Shown: positions 34,068-44,293, numbered from the stretch's first letter. The stretch is DNA of 64,000 nt from G025836975 sp048751585 (GCF_048751585.1 NZ_JAZHOB010000001.1:248001-312000); one strand, 5' to 3'. Numbers and translations are program-made. Notes: generated from the sequence alone by a model not told the origin.

Positions 34068-35852
34068 ATGACATCGTCCCGCCGTACCGAACTGGGTGTA
34101 GCGCTATATCGGTTTCGCAATATTTTCTACAGCCTGGCCGCATTCAGCTGCGTTATCAATATACTTGGCCTTACGCCCGCGCTATATATGCTGCAAGTGT
34201 ATGACCGGGTACTGACCAGCGCGAATCAAACCACGCTGCTGATGCTTACGCTGCTGGTCGTCGGCTTGTACCTGCTGTCCGCATTGTTGGAATTTGCCCG
34301 CTCGCAAGTGCTGATACGTGTCGGAAATCGTTTCGATATGCTTTTGAACCAGCGCATCTTCACTGCCTCGTTTGAGCGCAATCTGCGCCGCGCCGGCGGC
34401 AATCCCGCGCAAGCCGTCCAAGACCTGACAAACCTGCGTCAGTTCATGACGGGCAACGCCTTGATCGCATTCTTCGACGCGCCCTGGACCCCTGTTTACA
34501 TTGCCGTCACCTTCATGGTGCATCCGTTGCTGGGATTTATTACCCTGGGCGGTTCGCTCATATTGATTGTGCTGGCCTACATCACCAACGCCATAACCCA
34601 CAGGCCGCTGGCCGAGGCTAACCAGGCCTCGATTTCCGCAGCCGCCTTTGCCAACAACCACCTGCGCAATGCCGAGGTCATTGAGGCCATGGGCATGTTG
34701 CCAGGCCTGCGGGCGCGCTGGTTTGGACAACACAGCCGCGTACTGTCCCTTCAGACCCAGGCGTCCGACCGCAATGCCCGTATCAGCACCGCCAGCCGCT
34801 TCGTGCGCATTACATTGCAATCGATTGTTCTGGGCGTGGGTGCCCTGCTCGTCATCGACGGCTCCATCACGGCCGGCATGATGATTGTGTGTTCGATTCT
34901 GATGGGCAAGGCGCTGGGCCCCGTCGAACAAGCCATCAGCGCATGGCGGCAGATGCTCAATACCCGGCAGGCATACGCCCGCCTGGACGAAATCCTGAAG
35001 GAGGCGCCGCAGCGCGGCAATACTCTGACCCTGCCCGCCCCGAAAGGCCACATTCGCCTGGAAAACGTCTTCGCCGGCGCACCCGGCGGGCAAACCGCGA
35101 TCCTCAAAGGGTTGTCGTTCGATATTCCGGCTGGCGACGCCGTTGGCGTCATCGGCCCGTCCGCCGCGGGCAAGTCGACGTTGGCCCGCGTCCTGGTCGG
35201 CATCTGGCCTTCGCGAGCGGGAACCGTACGATTGGATGGCGCGGATGTCTATTTGTGGAACAAAGACGAGTTGGGCCCGCATATCGGCTACCTGCCGCAG
35301 GACATCGAGTTATTCGAAGGTTCAATCGCCGAGAACATCGCCCGCTTCGGCGCCGTGAACGACGAACGAGTCATCGAAGCCGCGCAACGGGCTGGCGTGC
35401 ACGACATGATCCTGCGCCTGCCGCAAGGCTACGATACTCGCTTGGGCACCGATGGCGCCTCGCTGTCCGGCGGACAAAAGCAAAGGATCGCCCTGGCGCG
35501 AGCGATGTATGGCGACCCTGCGCTGTTGGTGCTGGACGAGCCCAACTCCAACCTCGACGAGAGGGGCGAAGCGGCTCTGATGCAGGCCATTGCCGATATG
35601 AAGCGCCGCGGAAGCACTGTCGTGCTGATCACGCACCGTATGAGCGTGCTTAACACCATGGACAAACTATTGATGATGCGCGAGGGCAATCTGGCGATGT
35701 ATGGCCCGCGCGACGACGTACTGAGCGCATTGCATCCGAAACAGATCAAGGCCGCCGCGCAGCCGGAACAGGGCTCTGCCTCTGGAACCGGTCCGGACAG
35801 TCCGTACCCGCTCACAACGCCATTGCATGCCATCAGGACCAGCCGAACCTGA
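34068..35852 (+). CDS. Type I secretion ABC transporter (PrtD/HasD-type permease-ATPase)
   Basis: A 594-residue exporter with six membrane helices (residues about 20-290) and a C-terminal ATPase. Walker A is GPSAAGKST (about 363-371), the signature is LSGGQKQRIALARAM, Walker B LLVLDEPNSNLDERG and the switch LITHRMS. There is no N-terminal C39 peptidase-like domain, so it is of the PrtD/HasD/AprD kind that moves RTX proteins with uncleaved C-terminal signals. The ATG at 34068 has AGGA upstream; the GTG at 34047 is less likely. The next gene starts 1 base after its stop codon. Confidence 0.93.
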   Translation: MTSSRRTELGVALYRFRNIFYSLAAFSCVINILGLTPALYMLQVYDRVLTSANQTTLLMLTLLVVGLYLLSALLEFARSQVLIRVGNRFDMLLNQRIFTASFERNLRRAGGNPAQAVQDLTNLRQFMTGNALIAFFDAPWTPVYIAVTFMVHPLLGFITLGGSLILIVLAYITNAITHRPLAEANQASISAAAFANNHLRNAEVIEAMGMLPGLRARWFGQHSRVLSLQTQASDRNARISTASRFVRITLQSIVLGVGALLVIDGSITAGMMIVCSILMGKALGPVEQAISAWRQMLNTRQAYARLDEILKEAPQRGNTLTLPAPKGHIRLENVFAGAPGGQTAILKGLSFDIPAGDAVGVIGPSAAGKSTLARVLVGIWPSRAGTVRLDGADVYLWNKDELGPHIGYLPQDIELFEGSIAENIARFGAVNDERVIEAAQRAGVHDMILRLPQGYDTRLGTDGASLSGGQKQRIALARAMYGDPALLVLDEPNSNLDERGEAALMQAIADMKRRGSTVVLITHRMSVLNTMDKLLMMREGNLAMYGPRDDVLSALHPKQIKAAAQPEQGSASGTGPDSPYPLTTPLHAIRTSRT

Positions 35853-35853
35853 C

Positions 35854-37194
35854 ATGAGCACCTACATCGAAAACTCCGCTCCAGGCGCGAACAATCTTCC
35901 ACGCGTCGATACCGACTTCACCGCACCTTTGCGTTGGGGGCTTGCAGTGCTGCTCGTGGGCTTCGGGGGCTTTGCCGGCTGGGCCGCTTTCGCGCCGCTG
36001 GATGCGGGCGTTACCGCCAACGCCGTCGTTCAAGTGGCTGGCAGCCGCAAGGCCGTGCAACACCAGGAAGGCGGCACCGTCGAGCAAATCATGGTGCGCG
36101 AAGGCGACTACGTCCGGGCCGGGCAGACACTTGTCCGCCTCAATGCCACACGGGTCCAGGCCGAACAGGGCGTTGTCAGTTCTCAATACATCACCGCCGC
36201 CGCCATTGAAGCCCGATTGATCGCCGAACGTGACAGCCTGGATCGCGTCGAGCCCATTCCCGCAGTGCAAGAACGCTTTGGCGACGACCCGCGCTTTATC
36301 CGCGCCACGCGGGCTCAGCAACGTCTGTTCGACACCCGCAGGCAGGCGCTGCAAGGGGAGATCGGCATCCTGAAGGAAAATCTGCAGGGGGCCGAACAAC
36401 AACTGGCGAGCCTGGACGGAGTACAGTCCAATCGAAAATCCCAGATCGGCTATTTGCAGCGGGAATTGCAGGGCGTGCGCAAACTGGCGGGCGAAGGCTA
36501 CCTGCCACGCAACCGCATGTATGAGCTTGAGCGCAACGCCGCCCAGTTACGGGCGGCGCTCTCGAACGATGCCGTCGAAGCCGGCCGCACACGCAACCAG
36601 ATCGCCGAGCTGAAGCTGCGTATTTTGCAGCGTGAGCAGGAATATCAGAAAGAAGTGCAATCGCAACTGTCGGATGTTCATAAAGAGGCCTCCGCGTTGC
36701 ACGACCGATTGAGCGCTCTGGACTACACCGTAAGGCAAACCGACATTCAAGCTCCGGTGGACGGCTATGTTCAAAACCTGAGCATACACACCGTCGGCGG
36801 CGTCGTATCGCCGGGCGCCCTTCTGATGGAGGTCGTGCCCGAGGACCGCAACTACCTGATCCAGGCCCAGGTGCCCGTACAGGCCGTTGATCGCATGCAG
36901 CCCGGCCTGGATGTGGAAATCAGTTTTCCCGCCTTCAACCACGCCCAGACACCGAATGTGCCGGGAAAAGTGCTGACTGTTTCCGCCGACCGCCTCGAGG
37001 ACAAGGACAGCAAAACCCCCTACTACCTTGCCCAGGTCGAAGTTACCCCGGAAGGCGCCGACATGCTCAGCGCCAACACCATTCGCCCCGGCATGCCCGC
37101 GTCCGTTCTCATCCGGACGGGGGAACGCACCATGCTCAGCTATCTGCTGAAACCTTTCCTCGATCGATTGGACAAGTCATTCAAGGAGCAGTGA
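35854..37194 (+). CDS. HlyD-family periplasmic adaptor of a type I secretion system
   Basis: A 446-residue membrane-fusion protein. One membrane helix near residues 24-43 (GLAVLLVGFGGFAGWAAFAPL) is followed by a lipoyl-like half (QHQEGGTVEQIMVREGDYVRAGQ), a long coiled coil (about 100-290) and the second half (DYTVRQTDIQAPVDGYVQNLS). It ends with a barrel containing RPGMPASVLIRTGERTMLSYLLKPF, all typical of PrtE/HlyD. Translation is coupled to the ABC gene upstream and to the TolC gene downstream by a one-base overlap (TGATG). Confidence 0.94.
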   Translation: MSTYIENSAPGANNLPRVDTDFTAPLRWGLAVLLVGFGGFAGWAAFAPLDAGVTANAVVQVAGSRKAVQHQEGGTVEQIMVREGDYVRAGQTLVRLNATRVQAEQGVVSSQYITAAAIEARLIAERDSLDRVEPIPAVQERFGDDPRFIRATRAQQRLFDTRRQALQGEIGILKENLQGAEQQLASLDGVQSNRKSQIGYLQRELQGVRKLAGEGYLPRNRMYELERNAAQLRAALSNDAVEAGRTRNQIAELKLRILQREQEYQKEVQSQLSDVHKEASALHDRLSALDYTVRQTDIQAPVDGYVQNLSIHTVGGVVSPGALLMEVVPEDRNYLIQAQVPVQAVDRMQPGLDVEISFPAFNHAQTPNVPGKVLTVSADRLEDKDSKTPYYLAQVEVTPEGADMLSANTIRPGMPASVLIRTGERTMLSYLLKPFLDRLDKSFKEQ

Positions 37195-38624
37195 TGCGAA
37201 TACCCGCCACGATGCGCATGCTATTGCCCCTCGCCATGCTGGCCTGCCTGCTGCCCCATAAGGCCCAGACGGCCGAACCTTCCACGCAGCGAACCATGCA
37301 CGCAACGGACGAGGCGACTCAACCGCCCGTACTCGACCTCACACTCGTTCAGGCCTGGGAAGCTTCCTTGAAACACGACCCCAGCTACCGCGCCGCCATC
37401 AGCGAACGCGAAGCCGGCCAAGCCAACCGCGGCATAGGCCGTGCAGGCCTGTTGCCGCAAGTAAGCGCGTCGCTGGGCCGCAGCAAACTGCGCGGCACCC
37501 TGGAAACCCCCAGCCCTCTGGGCGGAGTGCGCGACGAGGACCTAGACTACACAATCAAGACCAGCGAGATCCGCGCCACCCAGACCGTGTTCAACTGGAG
37601 CCGCTTTGCCGAATACCGGCAGGGCCACGCTCGCGCCGACCACAGCCTGGCCGTTTTCGATACAAAAGCATCAGACACCGCGACGCGGCTGTTCAACCGT
37701 TACTTCCAGGCCTTGCTGTCCCACGAAAACATCGTGCTGGCCCAGAACAAGCTGGATGCCAACGAAAAACTGCAAATAGCCGCCCAACACCGCTACGACA
37801 ACGGCGAAGGTACCATCACGGATATCCGCCAAGCCGCTACGCGGCGCGATTTGTCGCGCGCCGACCTGATCGCCGCCAAGGACGCCATGGTGGTTGCACA
37901 GCGCGAACTGCAGGAAATGGTCGGTCCCGTCCCTTTGCGCCTGGCCACCCTGAAGCCTGATTTCCAAGCACAGCCGCTCTCGCCCCCTTCCCTTGCGCAA
38001 TGGCAGTCGGCCGCCCTGGCAGGCAGCGGCCAAATCCATAGCGGCGAGCAAAGCCTGCGCGTTGCGGCCCACGAAGTGGATCGCAGCTTCGGTGGCCACC
38101 TGCCCACATTGGAGCTCTTTGCCACCCGCCGCTTCGCCAGCAATGAAACCATCGCCACCCGCCACCAGGACAGCAACACCACCGAGATCGGATTTCAAAT
38201 TTCCCTGCCCATTTATTCCGGCGGCCTGACAAGCGCTCTTGTCGATCAGGCCAAGCACAATCGGGATCGCGCCCTGCAGGAGCTGGCGGCGGCACGCGAG
38301 CGAATCGCCGTGGAAGTGACCAAGCAGTATCATGCCGTCGTCAGCGGGGCGCAACGGATCAATGCGCTGATCGTGGCCGAACGGTCCGGCATGCAGGCGC
38401 TGGAAGCCATCGAGGCTGGCTTCGGGGCGGGAACGCACAGCATGCTCGATATTCTGGATACGCAGGATCAACTATATCGGTCGCGCCTGGATCTGGCGCA
38501 AGCGCGGCTGGAGTACGTGATGGCAAGATTAATGCTGTCGGCCGCCGCGGGAGGGCTGGATGCCCAGGTGATTCGACAGACGAGTGCCCAATATTTTGGG
38601 AAAGGCCGGGTGACGCTGCAGTAG
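37194..38624 (+). CDS. TolC-family outer-membrane secretion protein (second of two)
   Basis: A 476-residue TolC/PrtF-type protein with a signal peptide (ending near KAQTA) and AGGAG five bases from the ATG. It carries LVQAWEASLKHDPSYRAAISE and RAGLLPQVSASLG near the N-terminus, LPIYSGGLTSALVDQAKH, and the late GAGTHSMLDILDTQDQLYRSRLDLAQARLEYV. Matching segments occur in the TolC of 32225-33733, showing that the two are paralogues. It is the last gene of the ABC-HlyD-TolC operon and so is the expected partner of that exporter. A bidirectional terminator follows. Confidence 0.93.
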   Translation: MRIPATMRMLLPLAMLACLLPHKAQTAEPSTQRTMHATDEATQPPVLDLTLVQAWEASLKHDPSYRAAISEREAGQANRGIGRAGLLPQVSASLGRSKLRGTLETPSPLGGVRDEDLDYTIKTSEIRATQTVFNWSRFAEYRQGHARADHSLAVFDTKASDTATRLFNRYFQALLSHENIVLAQNKLDANEKLQIAAQHRYDNGEGTITDIRQAATRRDLSRADLIAAKDAMVVAQRELQEMVGPVPLRLATLKPDFQAQPLSPPSLAQWQSAALAGSGQIHSGEQSLRVAAHEVDRSFGGHLPTLELFATRRFASNETIATRHQDSNTTEIGFQISLPIYSGGLTSALVDQAKHNRDRALQELAAARERIAVEVTKQYHAVVSGAQRINALIVAERSGMQALEAIEAGFGAGTHSMLDILDTQDQLYRSRLDLAQARLEYVMARLMLSAAAGGLDAQVIRQTSAQYFGKGRVTLQ

Positions 38625-38717
38625 CTTCCTCAGGAATTTTGACGGTCGGCGCAAAGAAAGGTGCCACACCAGCGCCCGCCATTCCAGTTTGTCCGCAACA
38701 AAGGCTTCCGACACGCA

Positions 38718-38752
38718 AAAGCCCCGGTTTCGTTTACATAAACCGGGGCTTT
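38718..38752. terminator. Bidirectional terminator after the second TolC gene
   Basis: A perfect 13-base stem AAAGCCCCGGTTT / AAACCGGGGCTTT (38718-38730 and 38740-38752). It separates the plus-strand secretion operon from the minus-strand receptor-cupin operon. Confidence 0.9.
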
Positions 38753-38802
38753 CCGAGCGTCAATGAATCAACTGAAAATTAAACATTATCGATATCCGCT
38801 TT

Positions 38803-39255
38803 TTAGATATCTGTACGTTCCTGGCCCACTTCAATACGTTCGCTCATATTGAATCGATCGTAGTAAATCGGCCGTCCTCCTGTTGTTGGGCCGGGATACT
38901 GCACAATAATAATCAGTCCCCCCGTTTCAGTGCGAAGCTCTTCTTCGCAATGTGGGTCTCCATGGAACAGCATTGTGCCGGGGGCACATTCCCTTCCACC
39001 AATCGTAAACCGCCCCTCCAGGATGTACCAGACCTGTGCAAAATCGTGCCGATGCCAGGGATGAAACGCGCCGGGCTCAAGCCGCAGCAAACCAGCGTTG
39101 GGGATGGTGGGATTATCAGGCGTGGGATGAAACAGCATTTTTCCTGTTTCACCGGGCCAGCGTATAGTTTCCCAATCCATTTCATCGATATGGCGAATTT
39201 GCGGCGGCAGGTCTTTACTTCGACCTTCGGGGGTATGCTTATTGGCCGACATCAT
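38803..39255 (-). CDS. Cupin-domain protein
   Basis: A 150-residue single-domain cupin. The first motif is PGAFHPWHRHDFAQVWYILEG (two His plus downstream Glu, about residues 62-82), and the second is around PGTMLFHGDPHCEE, so a metal site looks intact. AAGGAG lies seven bases before the first ATG. It is the second gene of an operon with a LivK-like receptor 28 bases upstream. Cupins of this kind are often ring-cleaving or isomerising enzymes, or ligand-binding proteins. Which applies here is unknown. Confidence 0.85.
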   Translation of the reverse strand: MMSANKHTPEGRSKDLPPQIRHIDEMDWETIRWPGETGKMLFHPTPDNPTIPNAGLLRLEPGAFHPWHRHDFAQVWYILEGRFTIGGRECAPGTMLFHGDPHCEEELRTETGGLIIIVQYPGPTTGGRPIYYDRFNMSERIEVGQERTDI

Positions 39256-39283
39256 GGTTTATCTCCTTGTTGGCTCTCATGCG

Positions 39284-40540
39284 TTACTGTTTAATTAAAG
39301 GGCACTCGCTCTGTGCCAAAGGCTTGAAAACCTCATCACCTGGAATGGTCGCCAGAACCTCGTAATAATCCCAAGGCTCTTTGGATGTTTCCGGGGATTT
39401 GACCTTTACAAGATACATATCGTGAACCATCTGGCCGTCTGCCCGCAGATAACCATTTTCTGCAAATACATCCTGAACAGGCAGCGCGCGCATCTTTTCC
39501 ATGACTTTGACCGCTTCGTCCGTCCCTGCGGCATCCACTGCCTTAAGGTAATGCAAGACGCTTGAATAGACACCGGCATGCGTCATGGTCGGCATCGCCC
39601 CATGACGCTCAAAAAATCGCCTGGACCATGCGCGGGTTGTCTCGTTCCGATTCCAGTAAAACGCCGTCACGAACTTGAGATTCTGGGCCGCCTTCAAACC
39701 TATACTGTGAACATCCGTCAAGAATACGGCTGGAGCAGCCAAAGCCTGCTTAGGCATAATGCCGAATTCGCCCGCCTGCTTGATCGCAGTGGTCATATCG
39801 CTGCCCGCGCTGGCCAGCGCAATAATATCCGCACCCGACGATTGCGCTTGCAAGAGAAATGAACTCATATCCGCTGTATTCAAGGGATGGCGGACTTCTC
39901 CCACCACCTTGCCTCCACCGGCCTCCACCGCTTGTCGCATATCCTTCGCAAAAGCATGGCCGAAAGCGTAATCCACGGTGATGAGGAACCACTTCTTGTA
40001 CTGTTGCGCAGTCAAAACTTTGGCCAACCCGTATCCATTGGTGTAGCTGTTATAGACCCATTGCGCGGAAGTCGGAGTACAAGCCTTGCCGGTGAAGTCA
40101 GTGGAAGCCGCCGCGATCAGCGCCACCTTTCCCCGCTCCTGAGCAAGTTTCTGAACAGCAAAACCGACCGACGAATTGGAAAAATCGGCAATCATATCGA
40201 CGCCTTCCCGATCAAACCAGGAACGTGCAATGGCCGCGCCCACATCGGCCTTATTTTGATGATTTCCGACAACCAGCGTTATTTTCTTACCCGCGACCTG
40301 ACCTCCCATTTCCTCAATGGCCATTTTTGCCGCCTGTACCGAGCCGGGCCCGGCGAGATCGGCATAGGTTCCGGACTGGTCGTTAAGTATGCCAATCGTC
40401 ACTACATCGTCCGATATTCCCGCCCCCCATACCTGAGCGCCGGATGCCATCAAACATGCTCCCGCCGCGATAAACTGCATGCAGACACGTTTCGCACGTC
40501 CCTGGGCGGGGCCCCGCCTTGAAATGTTGTACCTATCCAT
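39284..40540 (-). CDS. LivK-like periplasmic substrate-binding protein (orphan)
   Basis: A 418-residue ABC-type receptor of the Peripla_BP_6 family. The signal peptide runs to about GAQVWGA, followed by VVTIGILNDQSGTYADLAGPGSVQAAKMAIEEMGG, the family's conserved mature start. It resembles the receptor of the lva-like operon in fold (STDFTGKACTPTSAQWVYNSYT and KWFLITVDYAFGHAF here, against TPDVTGKLCNAYTYRIS and WTTIGPDYAFGHQSW there). No LivH/M/F/G genes are near. Its gene lies downstream of a long palindrome and is divergent from an XRE-cupin regulator. Confidence 0.92.
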   Translation of the reverse strand: MDRYNISRRGPAQGRAKRVCMQFIAAGACLMASGAQVWGAGISDDVVTIGILNDQSGTYADLAGPGSVQAAKMAIEEMGGQVAGKKITLVVGNHQNKADVGAAIARSWFDREGVDMIADFSNSSVGFAVQKLAQERGKVALIAAASTDFTGKACTPTSAQWVYNSYTNGYGLAKVLTAQQYKKWFLITVDYAFGHAFAKDMRQAVEAGGGKVVGEVRHPLNTADMSSFLLQAQSSGADIIALASAGSDMTTAIKQAGEFGIMPKQALAAPAVFLTDVHSIGLKAAQNLKFVTAFYWNRNETTRAWSRRFFERHGAMPTMTHAGVYSSVLHYLKAVDAAGTDEAVKVMEKMRALPVQDVFAENGYLRADGQMVHDMYLVKVKSPETSKEPWDYYEVLATIPGDEVFKPLAQSECPLIKQ

Positions 40541-40580
40541 GTTTGCTCGTCTCCTTCAATTTTGCTTATCGCTTTAAAAA

Positions 40581-40615
40581 TTGCACTACATGCAATTAAG
40601 TTGCATATAGTGCAC
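40581..40615. promoter_or_regulatory. Long palindromic operator between the receptor-cupin operon and the XRE-cupin regulator
   Basis: TTGCACTACATGCAA (40581-40595) and TTGCATATAGTGCAC (40601-40615) form arms that match at 13 of 15 positions around the centre TTAAG. It stands 41 bases upstream of the receptor start and 128 bases before the regulator ATG. The size suits a dimeric HTH repressor. Confidence 0.7.
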
Positions 40616-40742
40616 ATTACAATAAGAGCCATGGGTTGTGCAAGCATTTTCGAATGGTCTTTCTGGATGAGCGCATTCAACGAGTACACTTGCTCCACCA
40701 AGTGGAGATCGCTTTATTGTTCAAATCGTCACAGCGGAAAGA

Positions 40743-41360
40743 ATGAACCAAAAGATCAAAGCAAGAATAGAAGTTGTGGCCCGGCAGATGGGCGAAAGGC
40801 TGCGTCACGCACGCCGAAAGCAGGGAATTACACTGGGCGAGCTGAGCAAGGAAACCACTCTGTCCGTCAGCTTCCTTTCGCGCCTGGAACGTGGTGAAAC
40901 CAGTACATCCATCGCGAACCTCATCATGATTGCCACGCGTCTCGGCATCTCGCTGCACGAGTTCTTCGAAGAAGCACCCGATACCGGCAAAGGCTATATT
41001 TTGAACCGGGCGCAGGAGCGCGAAGGCCAGACGGCGCTAATGGCTCACGGCTACAGCTACCGTCTTTCGACCGGTGACATACCGGATCAGCAGATGAGCG
41101 CCTTCGAATTGAATTTTCCGCCAGGAAGCAAAGAACGCCCCGCTCTGCTGACCCACGACGGCGAGGAGGTCCTCTACCTGATCGAGGGAAGCATAGAGTT
41201 CCATATCGGCGAAGACTCCTTTGTGATGAACGCGGGCGACTGTGTGCATTTCAATTGCAGCAAACCTCACATGGGAAGGAACATTGGGCAAGGCACCGCT
41301 CGATTGCTGATGGTCGTGACACCTGTAAACTCACGCGATAAAAACGCCTCGGAACGATAA
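40743..41360 (+). CDS. XRE-family regulator with C-terminal cupin domain
   Basis: A 205-residue protein. Residues about 18-72 form an HTH_3 (RLRHARRKQGITLGELSKETTLSVSFLSRLERGETSTSIANL). The C-terminal cupin (about 125-195) has the motif DGEEVLYLIEGSIEFHIGE and then NAGDCVHFNCSKPH. This two-domain design is known in regulators such as SutR/PuuR that sense small molecules through the cupin. It faces away from the receptor-cupin operon and most likely binds the palindrome in between. AAAG lies near the ATG. Confidence 0.92.
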   Translation: MNQKIKARIEVVARQMGERLRHARRKQGITLGELSKETTLSVSFLSRLERGETSTSIANLIMIATRLGISLHEFFEEAPDTGKGYILNRAQEREGQTALMAHGYSYRLSTGDIPDQQMSAFELNFPPGSKERPALLTHDGEEVLYLIEGSIEFHIGEDSFVMNAGDCVHFNCSKPHMGRNIGQGTARLLMVVTPVNSRDKNASER

Positions 41361-41463
41361 GGCCGGTAAAAAATCCGCAGACTTCGCCGGCTCGACACCT
41401 ACGAGGGAACCGTCGTGTAGTATGTTGTTGGAACGCAATGCTCATCTACCTATTTTCCGGATA

Positions 41464-42186
41464 ATGTTTTTACCGATTTTTTTTACCCGACGCCGTCCCA
41501 GCACAAGACCTTTTGATTTTGCATCGATAATTCGCCCTTACGGTCGATCCTTGGCCGTTCTGGGCATGGCGGTGCTGTTGGCGGCATGCGGCACCAGCAA
41601 GCCCGTCGGACAAGGCCAATACCGCGTTGCAAGGGGGGACACCCTTACAAAGATTGCACGCGAACATGGGCAAAGCGTTGATGCCCTCATACGTTCAAAC
41701 AAGCTGAAAGACGGCAACAGCATCCAGGTCGGACAGATTCTGAATGTGAGGGGCGGCCCGGCAGCGGCGCCCGCGCCGCGCGGCTCGACAAAAAGCCCGT
41801 CCATCGCCGCCCCGCGATCCATCGACCTTGTCTGGCCCGCGGAAGGAAGACCGAACCGGGGAGCCTCCGCTCCCCATACCCAGGGGGTCTATATCGCCGG
41901 CGAAGCGGGATCGCCCGTCAAGGCGGCGGCGGCAGGCAAGGTGATATACGCGGGCAATGGCTTGCGCGGTTATGGCAATATGCTCATCGTGAACCACGAC
42001 GCCGACTTTTTAAGCGTTTATGCCCACAACCAGGCCTTGCTGGCAAAAGAAGGCGCGCAGGTCAAGCAAGGACAAACGATTGCCACCATGGGAAGCACGG
42101 GCAGCAATGCCGTGAACCTGTATTTCGAGCTTCGCTACGACGGCAAAGCGGTCGATGCATTGCGGTATCTGCCCAAGAGGCCTTAG
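41464..42186 (+). CDS. nlpD: NlpD-like lipoprotein (LysM plus degenerate M23 domain)
   Basis: About 240 residues with lipobox LLAAC, a LysM domain (QYRVARGDTLTKIAREHGQSVDALIRSNKL) and a C-terminal LytM/M23 domain. The catalytic pattern is lost: the HxxxD position reads TQGVY and the HxH position reads NLYFE. The ending KAVDALRYLPKRP is that of NlpD. NlpD activates the amidase AmiC for daughter-cell separation. The start is uncertain; an ATG at 41422 is in frame, and both lack a strong ribosome site. It is not next to rpoS here. Its upstream neighbour is the XRE-cupin regulator. Confidence 0.85.
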   Translation: MFLPIFFTRRRPSTRPFDFASIIRPYGRSLAVLGMAVLLAACGTSKPVGQGQYRVARGDTLTKIAREHGQSVDALIRSNKLKDGNSIQVGQILNVRGGPAAAPAPRGSTKSPSIAAPRSIDLVWPAEGRPNRGASAPHTQGVYIAGEAGSPVKAAAAGKVIYAGNGLRGYGNMLIVNHDADFLSVYAHNQALLAKEGAQVKQGQTIATMGSTGSNAVNLYFELRYDGKAVDALRYLPKRP

Positions 42187-42350
42187 CCCATCACTTATCG
42201 GTATACTTTGGCAATGTGCCGCCCGAACCCTCGACGTGTAAATGCGCCGGCGGCGCCCCTGTCCTGGCATATGCATTCCTGCCTCGGGCGGGAAGCTTCA
42301 GCTTATTGGTTCAACCCTTTCAACTTGATAGACCGGGCAAAACAAACCTG

Positions 42351-42968
42351 ATGCAGTTCAACGACACCACCGCTTCACTCAGTGCCACTTTGACTCGTAC
42401 CATCGACGCCATACAAGGCGAAACGGTATCTTTGCGCGAATTGATGGCCTCAATCGGCGAGCAGGGGCTACTGTTGCTTTGCGCGCTCGCCACGCTCCCC
42501 TTCTTGATTCCCGTTTCGATACCTGGAGTTTCCACTGTTTTCGGTGCGGCAATCGTACTGTTGGCGGTGGCGATCACCCTGAACCGGATGCCGTGGCTGC
42601 CGGAAAAGATTCTGGATCGCAAGCTCGATGCAAAAAAGCTGCTTCCCGCACTGCGTAAAGGGGTGCGCATCGTTTCGCGCATCGATGCCTGGGTGCGGCC
42701 GCGAGCGCTCAGCATGACCGCCCAATACATGACAGTCATCAATGGCTGCGTATTGATATTCGGGGGGGTTCTGCTGATGGCGCCCTTCGGCCTCATTCCG
42801 TTCTCGAACACCGCGCCGGCGGTAGGCATACTGTTACTGGCGATCGGCATGATTCAGCGCGACGGCGTATTCGTCGTGCTGGGCTATCTCAGCACAATAC
42901 TGACCGTCGTCTATTTCGGTACGCTTTTGTATGCGGCCTTTTGGGCCGGAGGAGCGCTATTCGGATAG
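42351..42968 (+). CDS. ExoD-family membrane protein
   Basis: About 205 residues with several hydrophobic helices (for example LLLLCALATLPFLIPVSIPGVSTVFGAAIVLLAV and LIFGGVLLMAPFGLIPFSNTAPAVGILLLAIGM). The combination of N-terminal soluble helix, LRELMASIGEQGLLLL and the PGVS / PLIPFSNTAPA loops is that of the ExoD (exopolysaccharide synthesis) family. Molecular function is unknown. The start at 42351 (MQFNDTTASL) is chosen over an upstream 42216 reading that adds a non-conserved stretch. A perfect bidirectional terminator follows. Confidence 0.8.
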   Translation: MQFNDTTASLSATLTRTIDAIQGETVSLRELMASIGEQGLLLLCALATLPFLIPVSIPGVSTVFGAAIVLLAVAITLNRMPWLPEKILDRKLDAKKLLPALRKGVRIVSRIDAWVRPRALSMTAQYMTVINGCVLIFGGVLLMAPFGLIPFSNTAPAVGILLLAIGMIQRDGVFVVLGYLSTILTVVYFGTLLYAAFWAGGALFG

Positions 42969-42969
42969 G

Positions 42970-43005
42970 AAAAAGCCCCGCTTTCGTATGAAAGCGGGGC
43001 TTTTT
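42970..43005. terminator. Bidirectional terminator between exoD-like gene and icd
   Basis: A perfect 16-base stem AAAAAGCCCCGCTTTC / GAAAGCGGGGCTTTTT with a 4-base loop. T tracts flank both sides, so it serves both convergent genes. Confidence 0.95.
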
Positions 43006-43036
43006 TTGCGACTTCAATGAATCAGTTCAGAACTGA

Positions 43037-44293
<1,257 letters not shown>

